Assembly (NCBI GenBank): GCA_027443745.1
Contig: DAIAZB010000358.1
Location: forward strand, 1-9,041
DNA length: 9,041 bases
DNA from: Thiomonas sp.
GTDB lineage: Bacteria > Pseudomonadota > Gammaproteobacteria > Burkholderiales > Burkholderiaceae
Direction of reading: 5' to 3'
The translations under genes and the position numbers were made by a program. Positions 5,596-9,041 of the stretch are shown here, piece by piece (positions within the stretch are counted from its first letter, which is position 1; every line of letters starts with the position of its first letter). Below the pieces are notes generated by a model. It searched no databases, was not told where the DNA came from, and saw only the letters and a program-made list of their open reading frames with translations.

Positions 5596-6921
5596 TCAGA
5601 TGGCAAACCACATATACAGATACAAACTGTTATTGGCGCTGGCGCCGACGCTGCTTCCGTTGAGTTTGTTGTAGGTGGTGTACTGAAGCCCCAGCCGAAG
5701 ATTCTTTTCCTGGTTGGCCCAGCTTTGTCCGTAGGGGTTCCAATCGAGCTCCCAGACCACACCATTGCTCTGGACGTTCGAGCCGAGGGCTGCGGTGCCG
5801 TTCACGTTGAAATATTGGATGGTCGCGCCATAGGTGTTGTGAATCCAATACGCGACATTCATGTTCAGCGTCTTCGCGGTGTCGCTCGGCACGGAGCCTA
5901 GGGACTGGTCGTAGCTGGTTTTCTCCTGCATGTACAGGCCATTGACCGTGACGCTGTGGGTATCGCCGTTGATGAACTGGTAAGTCCCGTCGATGCCGAT
6001 GTCGTTCACCTGGTCCGTGCCGGAGCTTCCGGTCAAGGATGGGGGTTTCAGGCTCATGCCGATGATGCCGCCCTCATAGGTGCTTTGGCCCACAGTGGTC
6101 GAGTAGTTCGCGCGCAGGTAGGGCGCGTACCCCGTGATGCCCCATGACCCGGTATGCAGCAGGTTTCCCCATCTGTTCGAGAGCGCGTGGTATGCGCCGC
6201 CCTCGAGATACCAATGGTTGTCGATGAGCGTGTAGGCCGTCGTTCCCATCACGGTACCGCCCAGGCTCGCCATCAGCGGCGTGAACGGAACCCCGCCGCT
6301 GATCGGGCTGGTCATGAAGCCGTACTGCCATGCGGGCACGGTGTTCCAGACATCCGAGACGGTCGGGTTGTTGTTCACGGAGATGCCAAAGATCCCCGAG
6401 GTGTTGCCGAAGGCGTAGTTGTGGGCGTAACGGATGTCCGTGTTGTCCCACGCCAGGTTGGCCGGCTCGGCCGTCTGCGCGTAGGTGGCCTGCCCCATCA
6501 TCCCGATGTGGTCGGTCAACCGCCCGGCGAGAAAAATGGAGGCTTGTTGCAAGGCAACAAAGTTATCGTTGGCATGCATGCCGTTGTAGAAGGGGGTCTG
6601 ATCCTCGGTCGTGTGCGTGAATGAGGACACGAGCATCGCCGACAAGGGGATGTGCGCCTTGCCGTTGCTCAACGTGTAGCCACTGAGCTTGAAGGCTCGG
6701 CCAAAGGGCGTGAGTTGCGGGCCGAAGCCACCGACGTGGCAGGCAATGCAAGCCTGGCCGGTCTGGCGGGCAAAGGCTGGCACAGCCTGTGCGGGCGTGC
6801 TCAGCAGCCCCATGCCCAACAGCGCCAGAACAGCCAACGCGATGGAGCGCCATGCCTGGCGCCAAACGGATCCTGGCGCGCGCCAGACGCAAGGCGTGAC
6901 GCCAAGTGCTGAGGATTTCAT
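5596..6921 (-). CDS. Monohaem cytochrome c-outer membrane porin fusion (Cyc2-like architecture)
   Basis: A 441-residue exported protein. Residues 1-46 form a long signal peptide (hydrophobic core IALAVLALLGMGLL, cleavage after AQA). Next comes a short haem domain with CIACH at 58-62, in the setting PAFARQTGQACIACHVGG followed by GPQLTPFGRAFKLSGYT. The remaining 350 residues or so are rich in Y, W, N, G and alternating patterns, without helical membrane segments, and end LYLYMWFAI, as expected for an outer-membrane beta barrel. A single CxxCH before a barrel is the plan of Cyc2, the extracellular Fe(II)-oxidising cytochrome-porin; the FGRxFKxxGYT stretch is also Cyc2-like. Related genes occur in bacteria not known as iron oxidisers, so the substrate is open. 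The start is supported by AAGGA 8 bases upstream. An FNR-type box lies upstream, suggesting low-oxygen control. The electron partner is not in the window. Confidence 0.75.
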   Translation of the reverse strand: MKSSALGVTPCVWRAPGSVWRQAWRSIALAVLALLGMGLLSTPAQAVPAFARQTGQACIACHVGGFGPQLTPFGRAFKLSGYTLSNGKAHIPLSAMLVSSFTHTTEDQTPFYNGMHANDNFVALQQASIFLAGRLTDHIGMMGQATYAQTAEPANLAWDNTDIRYAHNYAFGNTSGIFGISVNNNPTVSDVWNTVPAWQYGFMTSPISGGVPFTPLMASLGGTVMGTTAYTLIDNHWYLEGGAYHALSNRWGNLLHTGSWGITGYAPYLRANYSTTVGQSTYEGGIIGMSLKPPSLTGSSGTDQVNDIGIDGTYQFINGDTHSVTVNGLYMQEKTSYDQSLGSVPSDTAKTLNMNVAYWIHNTYGATIQYFNVNGTAALGSNVQSNGVVWELDWNPYGQSWANQEKNLRLGLQYTTYNKLNGSSVGASANNSLYLYMWFAI

Positions 6922-6922
6922 G

Positions 6923-6972
6923 ATGGTTCCTTTCCCTGGATTCAGGCAGGCGGAGGTCTACCCTGGAACCAT
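6923..6972 (-). repeat. 8-bp inverted repeat in the cytochrome-porin leader
   Basis: ATGGTTCC (6923-6930) and GGAACCAT (6965-6972) match perfectly. On the minus strand the proximal arm abuts the start codon and overlaps the ribosome-binding site, while the distal arm overlaps the proposed -10 element. With the inferred start of transcription the RNA would miss most of the distal arm, so a DNA-level operator is more plausible than an RNA switch. Confidence 0.35.
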
Positions 6973-7011
6973 TGTCGAGCGCCTCGACGGCAGGAAATTG
7001 ACCTGCATCAA
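6971..7011 (-). promoter_or_regulatory. FNR/Anr-type box and -10 element of the cytochrome-porin gene
   Basis: The minus strand reads TTGATGCAGGTCAA (7011-6998), 9 of 10 matches to the FNR consensus TTGAT-N4-ATCAA. GACAAT (6976-6971), 4 of 6 to TATAAT, is centred about 31 bases downstream. A class II FNR promoter has the box near -41.5 and the -10 about 32 bases from its centre, so the spacing fits. The start of transcription would be near 6964, leaving a leader of about 42 bases. The box predicts induction at low oxygen by FNR/Anr, or control by a related CRP-family factor. Confidence 0.65.
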
Positions 7012-7080
7012 ACAGTCACAATGTTGAATGTTGCGAACGCACAATTCGCGCAATTCGTCTTGTGCGAGCAACATGCAGCA

Positions 7081-7095
7081 TCGCGCAAGGCGCGA
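7081..7095 (-). terminator. Short hairpin downstream of trxC
   Basis: TCGCGC and GCGCGA pair across a 3-base AAG loop, 55-69 bases beyond the trxC stop on the minus strand. The stem is GC-rich, but no T run follows, so it is only a possible weak terminator. Confidence 0.25.
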
Positions 7096-7149
7096 CGACG
7101 ACTCGCGGCCAGTTCGGCGGGTGCCACCGCGCCTGTTATGCCGGTTGTT

Positions 7150-7566
7150 CTAGGCGCCGGCCCAACGCACCAGTTCCTGCGCCGGCATCACGCCCGATTG
7201 GCGCTTGGCCTCATGCCCGCCCCGTAACAGAATCAGCGTGGGGATGCTGCGGATGCGGTGACGCGCCGAGGCCTGCGGGTGATCGTCGGAGTTCACCTTC
7301 ACCAGCAAGGCACGGCCTTTGAGCAGTTTGGAGGCCTGCTCGAACTGCGGCGCCATCTGAAGGCAGGGTCCGCACCAGGGCGCCCAGAAATCGACAATCA
7401 CCGGCAGCTCGTTCTTGCTGACGAAGCGCTCGAAGTCGGCATCGCTCAACTCCAGCGGCGCGCCGGTGAAGAGGGCTTGATGGCAGCTTCCGCATTGCGG
7501 ATCGTGCGCCAAGCGCTCGGGCGGAACGCGGTTGAGGCTGTTGCAATGTGGGCAGACGATCAGCAT
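7150..7566 (-). CDS. trxC: Thioredoxin 2
   Basis: A 138-residue cytoplasmic thioredoxin, nearly the length of E. coli TrxC (139). It reduces protein disulfides and takes electrons from thioredoxin reductase. The N-terminal extension that separates TrxC from TrxA is present, with two CxxC pairs (C5/C8 in VCPHC, C25/C28 in QCGSCH) that bind zinc in the family. The thioredoxin fold follows, with VDFWAPWCGPC (active site W64-C68) and RSIPTLILLRGG carrying the cis-proline. The start at ATG 7566 is supported by GGAG 6 bases upstream; a longer in-frame start at 7623 adds 19 residues unlike TrxC and is rejected. In E. coli trxC belongs to the OxyR response; no OxyR site could be recognised here. It is divergent from the CMD-family gene and 228 bases upstream of the cytochrome-porin gene on the same strand. 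Confidence 0.93.
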   Translation of the reverse strand: MLIVCPHCNSLNRVPPERLAHDPQCGSCHQALFTGAPLELSDADFERFVSKNELPVIVDFWAPWCGPCLQMAPQFEQASKLLKGRALLVKVNSDDHPQASARHRIRSIPTLILLRGGHEAKRQSGVMPAQELVRWAGA

Positions 7567-7588
7567 GACAACTCCAGGTGGTATCTCC

Positions 7589-7626
7589 CATGTGCAGCTG
7601 CTCCGGGCTTGGACCCAAGCCACATG
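7589..7626. repeat. Nested inverted repeats upstream of trxC
   Basis: GGCTTGG/CCAAGCC (7606-7612, 7615-7621) form a tight dyad with a 2-base centre. An outer pair CATGTG (7589-7594) and CACATG (7621-7626) brackets it. The site lies 23-60 bases upstream of the trxC start, where an operator or leader hairpin would act. Confidence 0.4.
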
Positions 7627-7685
7627 AGGGCGGCGTCGCGAAGTTCAAGCCGTGGGGGTAGTCACCAGGGCCCCGGAAGGCCGAT

Positions 7686-7697
7686 GGCAGCGCTGCC
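7686..7697. repeat. 12-bp perfect palindrome GGCAGCGCTGCC
   Basis: The palindrome lies in the divergent trxC/CMD region, just upstream of the proposed -35 of the plus-strand gene. It is a plausible dimeric regulator site, but GC-rich DNA yields such palindromes by chance. Confidence 0.3.
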
Positions 7698-7699
7698 GC

Positions 7700-7728
7700 T
7701 TGGTATCGCTCGCACCTGCCGTTACAGT
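7700..7728 (+). promoter_or_regulatory. Putative sigma-70 promoter of the CMD-family gene
   Basis: TTGGTA (7700-7705) and TACAGT (7723-7728) each match four of six consensus bases, with the ideal 17-base spacer. Transcription would begin near 7735, about 44 bases before ATG 7779, and a GAGGAG ribosome-binding site (7763-7768) follows. Confidence 0.45.
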
Positions 7729-7778
7729 AGCGCAGTCGTGCGAACCTGACGCCTGCGAACCCGAGGAGCGACCTAGAC

Positions 7779-8402
7779 ATGCCACGTATTGCCTACACCC
7801 CTGTCGACCTGGACGAGCCGGCCGATCTGGTGGACGCCATTCGCGCTCGTCGCGGCGGCAAGCTCCTCAACCTCGATCGCATGCTGCTGCACAGCCCGGC
7901 TTTCGCGCGCGGCTGGAACGGCTTTCTCGGCGCCGTGCGCACACAACTCGACCTCGATCCGCTGCTGCGCGAACTCGCCATCTGCACCGTCGCTCTGCTC
8001 AATCATGCGCAGTACGAATTCGCTCATCACGCGCCCGAGTTTCTCGCCGCCGGCGGCACCGCGACACAACTCGCCGCCCTGGCGAATGTGCCGCATGCGG
8101 TGGACGACGCCGTGCTGTTCTCTCCGGCGCAGCGCGTGACCCTGGCGATTGCGTACGAGATGACCCGGCGGGTGAAAGTCAACGAAGCCTATTTCGCTGC
8201 CGCGCGCGCCGCCATGCCGCCACAGCAGGTGGTGGAACTGGTGGGCGTGATTGCCACCTACAACATGGTGTCGCGTTTTCTCGTGGCGCTCGGGGTCGAC
8301 ATCGAGACCCCGGCGCAGACATCCGAGGCCGGGGTATTCGAAACGGCCATCGGCATCTCGCTCGATGATCTCGCCGCACTGCCGCCCAGGGGCAGTGCGT
8401 GA
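7779..8402 (+). CDS. Carboxymuconolactone decarboxylase (AhpD-like) family protein
   Basis: A 207-residue, all-helical protein of the CMD/AhpD superfamily with no signal peptide. The core segment LRELAICTVALLNHAQYEFAHHAPEFLAAG runs from residue 63 to 92, matching the family pattern of an RELA helix followed by a Y-E-(F/W)-x-H helix. E65, Y79, E80, H83 and H84 are in the expected places. AhpD peroxidase-reductases carry CxxC in this second helix. Here that position has no Cys pair and only C69 is present, so thiol peroxidase activity is unlikely despite the neighbouring trxC. Members without CxxC include decarboxylase-like and uncharacterised proteins, and the substrate cannot be assigned. A GAGGAG ribosome-binding site lies 10 bases before the ATG. 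The next gene on the same strand begins 103 bases on, so co-transcription is possible. Confidence 0.8.
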   Translation: MPRIAYTPVDLDEPADLVDAIRARRGGKLLNLDRMLLHSPAFARGWNGFLGAVRTQLDLDPLLRELAICTVALLNHAQYEFAHHAPEFLAAGGTATQLAALANVPHAVDDAVLFSPAQRVTLAIAYEMTRRVKVNEAYFAAARAAMPPQQVVELVGVIATYNMVSRFLVALGVDIETPAQTSEAGVFETAIGISLDDLAALPPRGSA

Positions 8403-8505
8403 GCCTGCGCAAGCGCCAGGGCCCGAAACTGCATCGGCCGCCGCATCTGCAACGCTCCATCTTGCCGTGTGTGGAGCCATCACCGACTGAACCGGAGTGC
8501 TGCCC

Positions 8506-9039
8506 ATGGCCTCGTTGATCCGTCTCGCCCTCGACCATTTCCCGCTCAGCCTGCTGCTGCTCGGCGTGTTGCTGGCCATGGTGTCACTCGCGCTCACGCG
8601 GCGCGAGCGCACCTCCGAACGCATCGCCTCCACCTTCCTGCGCTGGTTCCTGCTGTGCTCGGTGGGCCTGAGTTTTTTCGTCAACTTCGTGTTCCACAGC
8701 TTGTATGGCGACCTGGCCGCGCGTTTGATCGGCTGGGCGCCCAGCCCCTTCCAGTACGAGGTGGGGACGGCCAGCCTGGGCTTCGCGCTGGTGGGGGTTT
8801 TCGCGGCCTTCGGTGGCCTGGGTTTGCGCCTCGCCGCCGTGCTCGGGCCCACGGCCTTCCTTTGGGGCGCGGCCATCGGCCATGGGGTGCAGCCGCACCA
8901 AGTGCATGACGATGCACTGGGTAATGTCGGTGCCATGCTCGGCACCGACATCCTCGTCCCCCTCGTCGGCTTCGCCCTGCTCGCCTGGCAAGCCAAGGCG
9001 CAAAGCCGACGCAGCGTGTTCGCGCGTTCGCGGCTCTAG
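8506..9039 (+). CDS. DUF6790-like integral membrane protein
   Basis: A 177-residue inner-membrane protein with about five hydrophobic segments, near residues 12-30, 45-66, 88-107, 110-126 and 147-162. The best marker is IGWAPSPFQYEVGTASLGFA (75-94), a stretch I associate with DUF6790 proteins. FLWGAAIGH (118-126) and GNVGAMLGTDILVPLVG (139-155) with conserved-looking His and Asp follow. No biochemical function is known to me. The start is placed at ATG 8506 because GGAG at 8494-8497 is 8 bases upstream. An in-frame GTG at 8497 overlaps that ribosome-binding site and is rejected. The protein ends with a basic tail (SRRSVFARSRL) and a TAG two bases before the window end, so the gene is complete. 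Confidence 0.75.
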   Translation: MASLIRLALDHFPLSLLLLGVLLAMVSLALTRRERTSERIASTFLRWFLLCSVGLSFFVNFVFHSLYGDLAARLIGWAPSPFQYEVGTASLGFALVGVFAAFGGLGLRLAAVLGPTAFLWGAAIGHGVQPHQVHDDALGNVGAMLGTDILVPLVGFALLAWQAKAQSRRSVFARSRL

Positions 9040-9041
9040 GC

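Noticed and set aside
7779..8402. AhpD alkylhydroperoxidase function
   Set aside because: The catalytic CxxC is absent; only C69 is present near the active-site helix.
7773..8996. Minus-strand open frame of 407 codons opposite the CMD and DUF6790-like genes
   Set aside because: It is antisense to two recognisable proteins, with low-complexity, Arg/Ser-rich content typical of GC-rich shadow frames.
8497..9039. GTG start at 8497 for the DUF6790-like gene
   Set aside because: The GTG overlaps the GGAG ribosome-binding site that serves ATG 8506.
1..9041. Mobile element, CRISPR array, toxin-antitoxin pair or defence island
   Set aside because: There are no transposase or integrase motifs, no regularly spaced direct repeats, no paired small genes with toxin or antitoxin features, and no obvious composition shift over any gene.

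Overview
The window is a GC-rich stretch of a bacterial chromosome and looks ordinary and densely coded. Codon use, the close match of the TRAP binding protein to proteobacterial DctP, a thioredoxin-2 gene, an FNR-type site and the many 'cytochrome c / DUF' neighbours suggest a betaproteobacterium of the Burkholderiales. A Thiomonas-like organism is a guess, not a demonstration. No tRNA, rRNA, transposon, integrase, CRISPR array or phage gene is visible, and no gene-free stretch exceeds 300 bases.

Layout. (1) 1-1071, plus: the C-terminal aminotransferase-like part of a MocR/GntR-type regulator, cut by the left edge. (2) 1221-1766, minus: a five-helix DUF3429-type membrane protein. It converges on gene 1, with a 20-bp palindrome between them. 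(3) 2042-5036, plus: a complete three-gene TRAP operon, dctP-dctQ-dctM, for C4-dicarboxylate uptake. A terminator-like hairpin with a T run lies between dctP and dctQ, and a GTGA stop/start overlap joins dctQ to dctM. (4) 5083-5358, minus: a 91-residue protein I do not recognise. It converges on dctM across a 14-bp perfect inverted repeat that includes the dctM stop codon. (5) 5596-6921, minus: an exported single-haem protein whose N-terminal CxxCH segment is followed by a probable outer-membrane beta barrel, the architecture of Cyc2-like cytochrome-porin fusions. Upstream lies an FNR/Anr-type box at the spacing of a class II activated promoter. (6) 7150-7566, minus: thioredoxin 2 (trxC). (7) 7779-8402, plus: a carboxymuconolactone-decarboxylase-like protein without the AhpD CxxC pair, divergent from trxC. 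(8) 8506-9039, plus: a DUF6790-like membrane protein.

How the parts fit. The TRAP operon is self-contained: a periplasmic receptor, a small membrane subunit and a large membrane subunit. The cytochrome-porin gene appears to be an oxygen-regulated single gene, and trxC with its divergent neighbour adds a thiol/redox flavour. Nothing in the sequence ties these groups into one system. The point most worth following is the haem-barrel fusion with its FNR-type promoter.
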